Part shown: positions 37,746-49,934 of the stretch, in pieces
Numbering within the stretch: the first letter of the stretch is position 1
Layout: each line of letters begins with the position of its first letter
DNA from: Ignelater luminosus
Taxonomy: Eukaryota; Arthropoda; Insecta; Coleoptera; Elateridae
DNA: 64,000 nt
Reading direction: 5' to 3'
NCBI GenBank assembly: GCA_011009095.1
Contig: VTPC01090706.1
Coordinates: forward strand, 39,659 to 103,658
Notes under the pieces: generated by a model
Told to the model about the DNA's origin: nothing
What the model saw: only the letters and a program-made list of their open reading frames with translations
Databases searched by the model: none
Translations under genes and position numbers: made by a program

Positions 37746-39935
37746 AAGGCTTTAATTCTTTCTAACTGCACTTTACTTTTAAGACAAACTCTAACGATAC
37801 CGTCTCCTTTTTGAAACTGAATTGAGCAATCTGTAGGAAAAATTTTGAGTAAATTATGAAATCTGGCGCCTGAATACCGTCCATTTGTTACCTTAAAAAA
37901 ATGCGCGCTAGGATAGACGACGTGGTACACGAGGTAAGGTAAATTGGAGAACATTGACTTCACCAGATATACTCTTTTCTAGCCGATATATGTATCGGAG
38001 TGGGCTGAGCTTCTAAGACTTTTTGTTGTTCTATGTTGTCTAGAACCTTTTCAATTGTTTAATTATTCTTTTTTCAAAAAATAATATAATTATATAAAGA
38101 TGTATTTCTGTCTATTTATTTAAGAGTTTTTTTATTTTTGACCTTTTGTTTTTATTTTATTATTCTTCTTTTTCTATTTATTTAGATTATTTTCTTTTGA
38201 CTATTTATTTTTACTTGTAGGATTTCTTATTTTGATTGTATAATTTCTTACTTACTTTATTGAAATAAAACAAAATAATTATGTTGAAGGAAGAAATAGG
38301 GATGTGGGTTTGGAGAGAATTTGCGTCTACTCGATGATTTTCTGTAATGATGCTGCTGGAGCTGATTTATTTTTCTGGAGGCTGCTTGTTAGTTCTGGTT
38401 CGATTGAATACTTACATGAAGCTAGCACATTACCTTGCGAATAACAAAAAGTCTGCAGTTAAATTTAAAATTAAGATTTAAACACAACACACTTTTTTCA
38501 AAGAAAATATTGTTTATCCGTTGTCATTATCATTCAAAATTAATAATAACTGGCGTTTGTAAATGATGGACTTCCTTCGCTTACTTCTGAATGTAAATTT
38601 TACAATTTCAATAATTCCTAGATTTAATATCTAATAATAATATCTACCGTTAGTAATAAATTTTATGGTGACTGAAAAGTTAAATTTCATATACCTCGAA
38701 TAATATTACTAAATTAATTTAAAGAAAACATAGGAAGTCTAAAATAAGAAATTTCTTGAAAATAACTTAAACGATCCGTGTAACATGAGCTTCACGGAAG
38801 TGTAAAACACAAAGTTATTTTTATTTACTTTATTTACTTAAAACTGAGACGTTACAAAACGTTACAATCTATAAAAACACGTTTTCGTATTCGCATCATA
38901 GCTGGGAACAAGTTAATACTTGCAATAAAAAGCTAAGTGGGTGTCGTATAACAGTAGAATTGATGTTGTTGCCTTGCTGAACTCTTCGGTGTATTATTTT
39001 ATTATTTGAAAAGTAGCAGTTTTCGAAACTGTATCTTTTTCATTGTTAAAAACTCAAAAACGCTTAGTATTTTTTTAATAAAGTCTCATTTTGGTACGCG
39101 GAAATCGACAAAGTAATTTAACAAAAAGTGAGCTCTGAATTAAAAAATCAGCGGGAAAGCGTAACCGGAAACTGGGTATCATTAATAATACCTTTAAGAT
39201 AAAATAAAACATTTAAAGTGATCGCAATCTTAATAAAATACATTAATTTGAGGATTAAAAGTATTTATAATCTTTACCCTCAAGATTAATAGAATTAATT
39301 ATAAGTTTACATTTAGATTTTATCAGTTTATTGTACCAAACATTTGTTCTTCATGTTTAAACGAAACTTATTTAAAAGGGAATTCCCAAGTAAAATTTTT
39401 AAAAATTATATAGCATGTCCGGCGACAATTTATCAAAAAATGAATTAAGTCAAAGTTGTGCTTCATTTCCACAAGGTGTTTCTTAATAGATTTTGTATTA
39501 CAAACTAAAGTTACTAATTTTTTGCAAACCAAAACATTATTGTCATTCTAATCCTAATTAAAATAACCACGATATTCTTTTAATAGACCTTAATACTGAT
39601 AGACTGGTTAAACTCAGTTGTGTCTATGTTTTTGCAAAACAAAAATCTTTTTAAAGAAATCAAGCTGCGTATTAAACATCTGGAGTAATATAATAGATTG
39701 AATTATGTTCAGATACTAGTACCTTTGAACTTTGTAGGAAAATATAAACTAGAACTGTAGGTAGAGTTGTTAACTTTAACATAAAGAAATCTGTGGTAGA
39801 TGCATGCTGCAGACCAGAAGACAGAAAACTTTTTAGTCAGTGTCTTATTATCTAAGAAAACAAATAACATAAAGTTTCTGTGAATTAAAAACAGAAAAGT
39901 TAAAATACGAATATTTGTAATTTTTCACTTGGTGG
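37746..39935. other. T-rich and AT-rich spacer
   Basis: A T-rich tract at 38050-38280 ending in repeated AAATAAAA words resembles a LINE 3' tail but is not diagnostic. The rest shows nothing I can name. Confidence 0.4.
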
Positions 39936-39939
39936 TTGT

Positions 39940-40165
39940 TAAATGCAAACATCTATTTACACATTTCTTATCAGAATAAACGAGGTTTATTGACTAAATG
40001 TAATGTTTTTAAAGGAAATCTACCTAAGACTGCTTCAGACTATGATGCTATTGTTCTAATAGAGACATGGTGCGTTCCACTGATCACAGTGGCATGTTTT
40101 CTAAAGATCTTGTTATTTATCGCAGTATTGTTAAGGTTTTTAATTTTCGTAACATTAATCCGCAA
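39940..40165 (+). mobile_element. LINE endonuclease N-terminal fragment
   Basis: The frame from 39936 reads ISYQNKRGLLTKCNVF, then SDYDAIVLIETWC. This matches the start of the apurinic-like endonuclease of Jockey/CR1-type non-LTR elements (YQN-RGLR-TK … YD-I-LTETWL), including the metal-binding glutamate in ETW. After a frame change the next block, FSKDLVIYR (about 40097-40123), fits the ELF--YVVYR block that follows. The copy then gives way abruptly to unrelated GC-richer DNA near 40170, so it is truncated on both sides. Confidence 0.65.
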
Positions 40166-40169
40166 TAAT

Positions 40170-43100
40170 TAATTCAAATCGAGATGCGTGGCGACCTCTA
40201 TTGAGAAATAGGGTTGGAGAGAGTAGCTGTTTTCGCGGGGCAGCAATCTTCGTAATTTAGTTACGGGATAAGTCGCTTCTGCGCGTTGAGATCAAGGTGC
40301 GGCCGGTGCAAAATAGAGCAGTGGATTTTGGAGCTTCAGAGAGGAAAGTCCAACGCTGGTGGGAGGAAGTTTTGTGAGACGTCTTCCATAAAAATTTAGC
40401 TGTTGTGGCCCATAAAGATTATCGTTTAGTAAAGTGTCCTTAAGGGGGCTGCCGTTAGAGCTTATTCTTCGGAAGTAGAGCGTCGCTCTTTTTTCTTTTG
40501 CTGTTGAGCGGAACCCAGTGGAATTCGTCGTCATTTTGTCCCTCCTTGCTGTATGGATGCCGTCAGTTTATGAAGCTTCAAGTAAATAGATACGCAGTTA
40601 CCCGCGTGGGTAAAGATTTGGATCGTATAGCTACGCAAGGTTAGTGTACACCTATTAATATCGTAGTGTTTATACTCTTTGGGTTAAAGAAACAAGTGCA
40701 TTCAAAACTTGTTCAGTGGAAAAACAAAGAAGTTTCTCCTTGGCATTTTTGTAAACATTTATAACGACGGTTTCTAGTATAATCATTGTGGTGTTGTGTT
40801 TGGTTCATTATTTATTTTTACGAATAAAAAATTTATAATCCAGTAACGTTGAGCGTAAATTTGTAATGTAAATCAGTTTTAATTTTTTGATCATAATTAT
40901 TTGGCTTGGTTTTAATATATTTGAATGAATTAATTCATTGTCGATTTTATTAAATGAAATAAGATATTTCCTTTTTTTAATATACATTAAGTACAGTCGT
41001 AAGCTGTTTGAACGGCGTCGAGCGGGTGCCCACGCACTTGGCATTTCTGGGAATCCCCTCGAGCGTCACTGGCCAGAATTTTGCGCAGTAAGATCTAGCA
41101 CGATTATTGACGTTTATTTTATAAAGATTTTGTTTTTGTATAATCAACAGTTTATTTGTTTAGTTTTATTTGTATTTTTGTGCTTGTTTTATATTATGTA
41201 ACAGTTCCTTTTTTTTGATTTATTTTTCTAATAGATTTGTAGTTTGAAAGATAGTTTTATTATTGTAATTGTATGCACTAGTTTGAGCGCAAATATCGAA
41301 GTCACCTAAGCATTTGATTAATTTGATCCAGTTATATTAAATTTCACTAATAAAGAATATACCGGGTGACTCAAAAACTTTGACATACTGAGTGATCCAA
41401 AGAAAATGATTTGATGATTCAATTTGAATATTCCAAATTTTATTAAACAAATATTTATACAGAGTTAATTGAAAATACTTTTGTATAAGGCGGTTTAACG
41501 CCTTGAGTAAGCTTTTGTTTCAGGAAGTCTAAGTAAGTATTTGTAAAGTTGTTGCCGATTTAAGAGGGACTATGGTCCTTTTGAATCTCGTGATCTGGCT
41601 GAATCCATAGTGGCGCCTTTCAATAATACCGATTTTGAGCTATTTCAGTGGTAAGTAGGCATTTCGAACCTAGCCGTCTTCGACTGTTTGCTAGTCTGGG
41701 TATCAGCGAACTTAGTTCTTCGTGCTTTCTAGTCGCTGATTATAAGCCTGTGTCTTAAAGTTTGTTTTGGCACGTAACATTGTGTACTTGTCATTTGTTA
41801 GAAAGAAATACAAATCTATAAGATTTTGAAACTAATGACAAAGACTAACTATATACTGTTCTTTATTTACGTGGCGTTTATATTCTTTCTGTAGTAAACT
41901 CTTCGAATCAGTCAGACAGTAGTGTGTCTACTTTATGATTTTTCTTTAGTATCTGAAGATATCCATCATTCTTCTCTAGTATGTAGTTCTAAACACATAA
42001 GATAGTAAAAAACGAAGCATTAAGGTGGCGAGTAATATAATTTAAAAAAGTGACTTCCTGCAGTAGTAAGAAGAGTGGCGTAATATAAATTAAATATAAA
42101 GTGAATTACTGTTCTCCATAATAGTATACAGTTATTTGCTACTAGGTTCAACTTTACATTCACTGTCCTTAATTCTACATTTACCTGATGCTATCCCGAT
42201 TTAATTTAAAATAAAATTAATTGTCACATAGTGTGAAAACAAGCAATAGTTCTGAAATTGCATCCTACTTTTAGTTAGACCATCGTGGATGCTTCAATTT
42301 CATTATCAGGACAGCTCGGTTTTTGGACTTTTGCATCTGAGGTTTGCAAGACAAACTTTATTATAGTTCATGCTTACTTGCCCTCCGTAGAAAGCCCATC
42401 ATTTCTTGCGGGGGCTATAGATGTTAGCCAGTTGCCAGACTTTCATTACCAGAAGGCTCAAATTTAGTAATTTTTAGTCCTGTATTTAAAATTAAATTAG
42501 ATTCAAGTATATTTACAGTAGGTTAGTTAGTCATTAGTAAGATACGTTTAAGATTTCACATGTATAATCATTTACGATTATCAATATTTTCAGTTTAGCA
42601 TTTGTTTATTTCGTCTTTTTATTGTTTATTTAAATGTATGTTACTTTATTCATTTAGCAAGATTACTATTAGTTTAATTTAGAATCATATTTCAGTTCAC
42701 GTTCGGAGGTACGCCATCATTTATCGTCCTGCTGGAGGATTCGGCAAAGCAGTTGGAACTGACACTCTCAAATATATTTTTATTTTATTTTCAGATTTTT
42801 TCCACCCTATAGGAACTACGACTCAGGGAATTGAGCTACCCTGAAAGGTAAGTGGTAACAATTTAATCTCCTCTAAACTGAAATAGATTTGTTAATTTGC
42901 ATATTTCAGCGATACCCTTCCAGATATAGAGTAAAAGCGTACAATATTAGTGAGCCAAATACGTAAAAAAGGGTAATTGCCACCCGTGCTGACATGCCAA
43001 CAGTTTGAGAAAGCTACCGATCAGAATTAACTATTAAAGATCGTTATCAACGATTCTCCAATTTGAGATGGCGAATGTGAGACTAGATTTTTACAAAACT

Positions 43101-43352
43101 AAAGTGTAAATTGCGGAGTGCTTTCAAATCATAGCGAGAAATAAGTCTCGAATCATGAAAGTTGTAATTCTCAGTCTGGTTGAAGGCTGCATTAAAAGTT
43201 AAAGCAGAATTTTGTCAAAGTTTAGTTAATTTTTATTGAAGATAAGGAAACCACCAGTTGACAAATTTATTAGAAGTTGAAACATTTGTAGTTTGTTTTT
43301 CTTTTTAGAATCGAGGAATCAGTGATAGTAATCAGATAAACCTCGTCCAATC
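40170..43352. other. Unassigned patchwork left of the Rosa element
   Basis: GC-richer patches (40180-40560, 41005-41090, 41560-41720 and 42690-42850) alternate with T-rich DNA. A segment at 42795-42847 is framed on the plus strand by TTTTATTTTCAG and GTAAGTGG, and a further TATTTCAG lies at about 42903-42910, so it could be spliced sequence of either a host gene or an element leader. No protein family is recognisable in any frame. Part of the right side may belong to the BEL/Pao fossil. Confidence 0.4.
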
Positions 43353-43354
43353 TA

Positions 43355-43383
43355 AAGGGTTTTCCAATAAGAGGTGTTATTTT
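43355..43383 (+). repeat. Rosa left terminal inverted repeat
   Basis: Twenty-nine bases identical, in reverse complement, to 44631-44659. It is preceded by the TA target duplication. Confidence 0.95.
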
Positions 43384-43468
43384 AAATAGCTCGCTATTTC
43401 GGTAGATGTCACTTTTGAAGCTATCATTTTTTGACATTTGACAAGTAGAAACTACGCCATTAATAAAT

Positions 43469-44554
43469 ATGGAACGATACACGCTTCAACAACGCATTGA
43501 AATTATTAAAATTCACTATAAAAATGGTGAAAATTTGGCAGAGACGGTTCGTAAAACTCGAACATTTTTGGGTCACCGTGAAGCACCTTGTCGGACCGCA
43601 ATACAGAAATTGGTGAAAAAATTCGAGCTCTTGGGACAAGTTAGTGATGTAAAGAATAAAACCCGTGCACGTCGCTCAAGAACAGCCGAGAATATTGCTG
43701 TTGTAGCCGAAAGTGTTAAAGAAAACCCAGGTTTGTCCATTCCTCGTCGTTCTTTGGAATTAGCCATTCCACAAACGTCATTACACCGTATTTTGCATAA
43801 AGATTTGGGTCTTAAGGCTTATAAAGTCCAGTTAACACAAGAACTCAAGCCGGCCGATCATCAACAACGTCGTGTCTTTGCTGATTGGGTCGTTGAAATG
43901 CATGAAAATGATCCAGAATTCCATCGAAAAATCATCTTGAGTGATGAGGCCCATTTCCACCTCGGTGGCTTCGTCAACAAGCAAAATTGTCGGATCTGGG
44001 GCTCAGAAAATCCAAGAGTTATTGTTGAAAAGTCTCTCTATCCTCAACGTGTGACTGTTTGGTGCGGTTTATGGTCCGGCGGAGTCATTGCACCTTACTT
44101 TTTCGAAAATGAGGCTGGAGCAACAGTTACGGTGACTGGATTGCGCTATCGAGAGATGATTAACGATTTTTTATGGCCGGAATTGGATGGTATTGATCTG
44201 GACAACGTTTACTTTCAACAAGACGGCGCTACGTGCCACACAAGCAACGAAACCATTGATCTTTTACGGAAAAAGTTTCCGGACCGTGTTATCTCTCGAA
44301 GAGGTGATCACAATTGGCCACCGAGATCTTGTGATTTAACACCTTGCGACTTCTTTCTTTGGGGCCACGTGAAAGAGAAGGTCTACGCCAACAGCCCAGC
44401 GTCGATTCAAGACCTCAAAGATGGAATTCGTGAGGCTATCGAGGACATAGGGCAGCCACTTTGCGATTTGGTTATGGAAAATTTCATGAAAAGGATATTG
44501 TCCTGTAAGCGTGGTCGTGGTGGTCATTTGCCTGATGTTATTTTCCACTATTAA
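43469..44554 (+). CDS. Rosa (DD41D) mariner transposase, 361 residues, intact frame
   Basis: This is a cut-and-paste transposase of the Tc1/mariner superfamily that acts in the nucleus on its own ends at TA sites. The start METRYTL-like MERYTLQQRI lies 114 bases inside the left end. An N-terminal helix-turn-helix pair (about residues 1-120) precedes the RNase H-like core. The catalytic residues are D159 (ILSDEAHFHL), D252 (FQQDGATCHT) and D294 (LTPCDFFLWG). Forty-one residues separate the last two, the DD41D signature of the Rosa lineage described from fruit flies of the genus Ceratitis. If D289 were the third residue the spacing would be 36, but alignment with mariner YSPDLAPSDF favours D294. 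The length is normal for the group. No stop or frameshift is seen, so it may be functional, although activity cannot be judged from sequence. Confidence 0.95.
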   Translation: MERYTLQQRIEIIKIHYKNGENLAETVRKTRTFLGHREAPCRTAIQKLVKKFELLGQVSDVKNKTRARRSRTAENIAVVAESVKENPGLSIPRRSLELAIPQTSLHRILHKDLGLKAYKVQLTQELKPADHQQRRVFADWVVEMHENDPEFHRKIILSDEAHFHLGGFVNKQNCRIWGSENPRVIVEKSLYPQRVTVWCGLWSGGVIAPYFFENEAGATVTVTGLRYREMINDFLWPELDGIDLDNVYFQQDGATCHTSNETIDLLRKKFPDRVISRRGDHNWPPRSCDLTPCDFFLWGHVKEKVYANSPASIQDLKDGIREAIEDIGQPLCDLVMENFMKRILSCKRGRGGHLPDVIFHY

Positions 44555-44630
44555 CGGCATACCTTCCTCTTTATAATGAAATAAACATCCGATCATTTAT
44601 ATTAAAAAATGGCACTTTTCTTTGACTATC

Positions 44631-44659
44631 AAAATAACACCTCTTATTGGAAAACCCTT
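44631..44659 (-). repeat. Rosa right terminal inverted repeat
   Basis: Reverse complement of 43355-43383 with no mismatch, followed by TA at 44660-44661. Confidence 0.95.
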
Positions 44660-44661
44660 TA

Positions 44662-45767
44662 CATAGCCTGTTTGGTGGGGCTGAGACGATGCAAAACCAC
44701 AATTGCTACCACATAAATGTAAGTAAGGATGATTACTATTGTAATGTTAAAGTACTTGACCAACCCTCGATATGTAATGCGGTCTCCCACATATTTTATG
44801 GTCCTTGGATAAACGAATTGGAAGAAGTTGGTATACGTTTGTCGGATACTAGTGGCTCAGATCCTATTGAACTTTTAATCGATGCGGACTTTGCGGGAAA
44901 ATTATATACCGGAAGAAGACACATTTTGAAAAACGGATTGGTAGCAGTAGAAACGACGTTGGGATGGACGCTGATGGGTCAAGTTCCCACTAGTAAACCA
45001 GATACTAGTACGACAATGACCGTTCTATCTCTTTTTGTGAAAGATGCATCGATTGCCAATCTGTGGGAGTTGGATTTGTTGGGAATCGCTGAACCCACAA
45101 CCAAAAGGTCACGTCAAGAGAATTGTTTCTACAGACAATCGAAGTAAATGGAGAGGGGCGTTATGAAGTTAGACTACCTTGGTTAGAAGGACATTCTTCA
45201 TTACCTGACAATTATAGTGCTTCGAAAAACAGATTGAGGACTACAATTAAGAAGGTGACAGACATGAAACGTCTCGAGGCGTATGATGCAGTATTTAGAG
45301 AATGGCTGGAAGAAGGCATTATAGAAGAGATCAAGCTTGATCAGTCCGAAGATAAATGCCACTATTTACCTCATCGGCCAGTTGCCAAGGAACATAGCTC
45401 AACGAAGATAAGACCAGTCTTCGACGCTTCCGCTCGTGAAAAAGACAGACCATCTCTAAATCATTGTCTCGAGAAAGGTGTCAATTTAATCGAGCTGATT
45501 CCAACGATTTTGTTGAGGTTTGATATTCGCAAAGCTTTCTTACAAATAAGTTTACACGAAGCAGACAGAGACTTTTTGCGATTTCTTTGGGTTAACGCAG
45601 ATGGCGATGAGATAATCTATCGACACAAGCGAGTGGTATTTGGTGTGAACTGTTGTTCATTTCTCTTGGGAGCTACGATTGAGTACCATCTCTCTCAAGG
45701 CCTAAAACGATGTGAAACCAAAGATGTCGACTGTTCTGTTGAAACCATATCACAATTACGTTTGTGA
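44662..45767 (+). mobile_element. BEL/Pao LTR retrotransposon fossil (pol fragment)
   Basis: Protein-level similarity is to BEL/Pao Pol. The aspartic-protease region runs from SLFGGAET to LIDADFAGKLYTGRR and GLVAVETTLGWTLMGQVP (about 44662-45000). It is followed by the linker and the first part of the reverse transcriptase (KIRPVFDASA, DIRKAFLQISL, VVFGVNCCSFLLGATIEYHL; about 45150-45690). The remaining RT, RNase H and integrase are absent and no LTRs were recognised. The element is broken, with at least one break in the remaining part in addition to truncation at its right. The protein is still easily read, so the insertion is not very ancient. The Rosa mariner sits directly at its left edge. 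Confidence 0.9.
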
Positions 45768-48700
45768 GATTTATAGGAACTTGCGATGTTTGCTTTTGTA
45801 TAATAAAGGTTAAACTTGAGAAAACGGGTAGTTTTGCTTTTGAGTTTGACATTCTCCGTAAAATATCTTCTCGGGTCTTTTTAATTTTGTTGCTAAATCC
45901 AGAAAGAAAAAATTATTATCATTAGTTAGATGAAACTAAACAAAATAAAACAATCAAAATCTATTGCCTTAACTGTCACGTTTTGCACAAAGGGCAAAAA
46001 GCAAAATGTAACATAAACATCTCTACATTAAATTTCTTTATAACTGTGATGAGACAAGTTTTTATTACGATCTACATAAGGCAAAGGTAAAAGAAAGAAG
46101 TTTTACTCTTACCATCTTTCTAGATTTTTGACTGGATGGCACGATTCAGGATTAGTAAATTTGACTAGCCCTATATTTGTTCTTAATTTATTTATAATTA
46201 TCAAGTCGTTTTTAAACTGCATTTAATTACACTTACGTTATTAATTATTAAAGTTTTTGGATTTAATAAAATTTTTGAGTTTCTGAATAATTGTAAGCAT
46301 ATTTTGTATACTTGATACATTAAGCAATCTTTGAGAAAACCCATTCTAAACGTATTCAGGTAAAGGAGTTTGTTTAGAAAATTAAACATGCAGCACTAAT
46401 TTAATTTATTGGTTATAACAAAAATGTGCTCTGTGTAATTTGCTATTTCATGCAAATCTTACAATGAAATATGCCAATTAATTCGAAATGATTCTCAGAT
46501 TAATTCTTTAGAATATTTTTATTAAACACTAGTAATTTGATTGATTTTGTTTATTATCGAAAAGGTGTTACTTATGAGTTATGTAAAATATTAATAAATC
46601 ATAAATATTTTAAGAGAGTAACAGAAATATTTATGCTACACTGAATTCGTATACGTTAACGCGAATCAATTATTTCTAGAACTAACGTGCAAAAATAACA
46701 TAACTTCTCAAGCATTTGCCAACAATCTCACATAACAATTGCAACTTATTTTAAGAGAAATATGTTGCTTTAGTTTGTTTACATATAAGATTGGTCGATT
46801 TTATTAATTGCGTTTTGATAAGTTTATTATTTAACGTGATAATGACCGTTAAAACATTCATAAAGTTTCAAGAAATAAATTTTCGATTTTATGTGTTTAT
46901 TTAAAGTAGTGATGATTGACGTTATTACCTGATGGTTATTTGAAAATCAGTACTATGTAAAGATAGTTGGTACTATTAATTCCTTAAGATAACCTAACAA
47001 AACTTGGCTTAAAACATTTATAAAACTAAACGCATGACAAAAGTCTAAAGTTTTTTATTAAGAACGTAATAAACTAAGTAGAAATTGGAATAATGGTATT
47101 TTAGCTACATAGATAGGGTTTTAAGACATATTTATTTAATTTTTCTTAATAATTTTATTTCTGATAGTCAGCTATTCAATTATATATTTTCTTACCTTAA
47201 GCCTTATAACATATTAGTTATATTCTTAAACAGAACAATAAGCCAGTTGCCGCTGGGAAATAATTTTTATCTCTCATACTATAAAAGTAATGACGACACA
47301 AAATATCTTTTCTTCTATCTGATAGGGATTCTATTTCTCTTTATAACGGTGCCAACCTTACATAGGTAAATTTCAGAGTAAAATGTAAAAATTGCTTAAG
47401 ATAAAGTGGAAGCTGTTTAAACAAGAAAAGCAGTAAAATGTAGGTTGGCTACAGAAAGATGCTATAACTAGACAAAACAAATAAAATAACAAGCAAAACA
47501 AACGAAAAAATAAATAAAACAAAAAGTAATGAAATAACCTGATAAATGCATAAGATTTTAATCCAACAGGAAACGAATGCAGCTTTGATTTTATAAAAAT
47601 ACAATTCAGATTGTGTGTCCTGATAGTAAATACATAACATTCGTTTTCTGGTTATACTGACAACTAGTTTTGCTGCTTTCAGCAGCACAGTATGTAATTT
47701 ATATGTTAAATAGCGCCTACTTAATCTCAAAGAATTTTTATATTTTCCTCGTAAATGTCCCTATATAAGGGTACAGAAACACAGTACTGTTAGAAAGAAA
47801 GGAAAAAAAATACTTGGGAGCTAGGAGCAGTACTTGTAAAAAGTAATGCAATCTATAACTTGCAAAAAAAATAATGCCATTACCCTTTACCCATTACCGA
47901 GTTGATAATTGGTAAACCAGTTAGTTTTACATTACTTGTGTATTTGCATTCGTAAGCTACGTAACGTCATTTCTTTTTTTTTTTAATATGTTATGTAAGA
48001 AGCAACCTCTTGAATCATAGGAATCTTCAATACAATGATTCTGAAACTTTCGTCATACAGGGTGTTTCACACCCAACTCTTAAAACTGAGGGAATGCATT
48101 GCTAATGTGAAAAGGAATAACAAACCTTAGTAACATTTTTTGACTAGATGAAGTGAAGATCTCCAAAAATTTTAACCAATGCTTTCAGAAAAGTACATAG
48201 AAATTTGGTGCATTTTAAAGTTTTGTACTTGGGAAAGGCCTTAAGATGGAATCAGCTAAAGATTTTCCGGAGAAGCAGGTTTGATGACATCACTGATTAT
48301 AACTTTTACGTGGTCTAGATTGCTACAATGATATTAATAAACTAAAGCCTGTCCGATATAACATGATATCACTGGATAACTGTAAAGATTTAACTATTGT
48401 TTTAGAGCGTTTTTTATTCGAAACAAAACTTTACAAACTTTTACCAAAGTAAGTTTCGAATTTTCTATTAAATACGTCGCAACACACTGGGAAAGTGCGA
48501 AGCAGGTACTACAACATAAACTACTAGTATTCCCTTCTGTATGCTCTTGATGACTTTTATATGTTTATGACGTTGTTTTACAAGTGATAATCACAAAATC
48601 ACTAAAATTAACTTACGAAAATCCACAAACTATCGCTCTCTGTAGTAATAAAATTACCAATACGCGATTCGACAGTAATTACATAATTAGATTAAATTAA

Positions 48701-49196
48701 TTAATAACATTATCAATCAACCTTTTATCAGAATCTATGACAATAAACTGTAACAGGAAGAAAACTAATAAACAATGGGTAAATACAAATAAGTAGAAAA
48801 ACTACCTACTGCTAACAAGTACTGTTTATTTTACTTTGATTTTACGTCCCTGCTGTGTTTGCTGCTTTTGTTATGGTTATGATCGTCGGTTTTCTAAACA
48901 TTTGTCAACAAGGTTGACTGTTTTGTAAAATACTATCCTACCTTAAAACATTTTATTAACTTTCCTTTATTTTCCCTGAAACTATAGACGTGTTATTAGT
49001 GATGACGTCAAAATTCAAATGTTGATTCCAAACAAAACTAGTCTCTTAGCAACGGTAGTTACGGACAGCCCACGTTATGTATGTTAACCAATAACTACGT
49101 TATTTACATCCTAGCAACCAAATTTGTTTAGAATCAATCAGACCGCGTGACATCGCACTAAACACGTCTACTGGTTTACGAAGAAATTGAAATATA
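45768..49196. other. AT-rich spacer, nothing identified
   Basis: Low-complexity AT-rich sequence. The minus-strand frames 46201-46389 and 47449-47730 are not supported. An ACAGGGTGTTTCAC word at 48057-48070 is of a type often seen at repeat ends in insect genomes, but no partner end was found. Confidence 0.45.
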
Positions 49197-49865
49197 CGAG
49201 GGGCACTGCTAAAATTCACAAAAAAAGTAAAGCAGAACGCACATTACGTTATGTAGATCGCTTTATTGCATCTCAAGATATTCGCCTTTAACATCTATAC
49301 ACTTTTGCGTTTGATGAAACTAATCTTCGAAACATTTTCTCCACTCTGAACGAGGTACCTCCGAAACAAGTGATTTAAATGCTTCGACGGCCTCTTCAAG
49401 CGAGGAAAAACGTTCGCCACGCATTTTATTTTTGATTTTTGGAAACAAGAGGAAGTCATTTAAAGATGCGATGAATCAAGAGAGTATGGGCAATGAGTCA
49501 TTAATCTGTTTACAGTTCGTTAGGCACTCGTGTAGCTGCAAAGCTTTTTTACATTCAAATGATCGTGCAAAATCGTATGTATTTGTTTCGCTGCAATGCC
49601 TTAGAATGCCTCTATCTCAATGTACATCACATGCCGATCTGCTTCAATCATTTCACACAAAGCATTGATGTTTTCGCTACAACAGAGGTGCATGGATGAC
49701 CTTCACGAACATCGTCATCATACGTTGGGCTTCCACGCTTGAATTCTGCGAATTTGTAAACTATAGTTTTGGATGGTGCTTCATCCCCAAATAACGAACT
49801 ACATAAGTTTTTCCACACATTGTTGTGGTGTTAACTCGTATCAAAAATCATAAAAAATTTGTGTT
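49197..49865 (-). mobile_element. Internally deleted mariner, third DD34D lineage
   Basis: The left end CGAGGGGCACTGCTAAAATT starts after TA at 49195-49196; the opposite end is not found. Minus-strand reading gives three pieces of a transposase in order: an N-terminal piece (LTPQQCVEKLM, about 49840-49808); a middle piece (ALCEMIEADRHVMYIEIEAF, IHTILHDHLNVKKLC; about 49665-49540); and the C-terminal piece from NDFLLFPKIKNKMRGERFSS to ECRKCFED-like sequence and KCIDVKGEYLEMQ, with a TAA near 49265. The catalytic core carrying the first two aspartates is gone, and stops and shifts interrupt the rest. It is related to mariners common in ants and beetles, and distinct from the copies at 4237 and 22261. 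Confidence 0.85.
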
Positions 49866-49934
49866 TTTTGACATCGTCACAACTAAGGCTGTGATTGATG
49901 TTACGGTATATCGATATAGTGTTGAACAAATTTT

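Larger units (their letters stand above)
43355..44659 (+). mobile_element. Rosa-type (DD41D) mariner transposon, apparently whole
   Basis: The element is 1,305 bases flanked by TA at 43353-43354 and 44660-44661. Its 29-base terminal inverted repeats (43355-43383 and 44631-44659, starting AAGGGTTTTCCAATAAGAGG) are identical. One uninterrupted transposase frame fills the inside, and an AATAAA lies just after its stop (44580-44585). Identical ends and an open frame point to a recent insertion. It has landed in or at the edge of a BEL/Pao sequence that begins immediately to its right. Confidence 0.96.
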
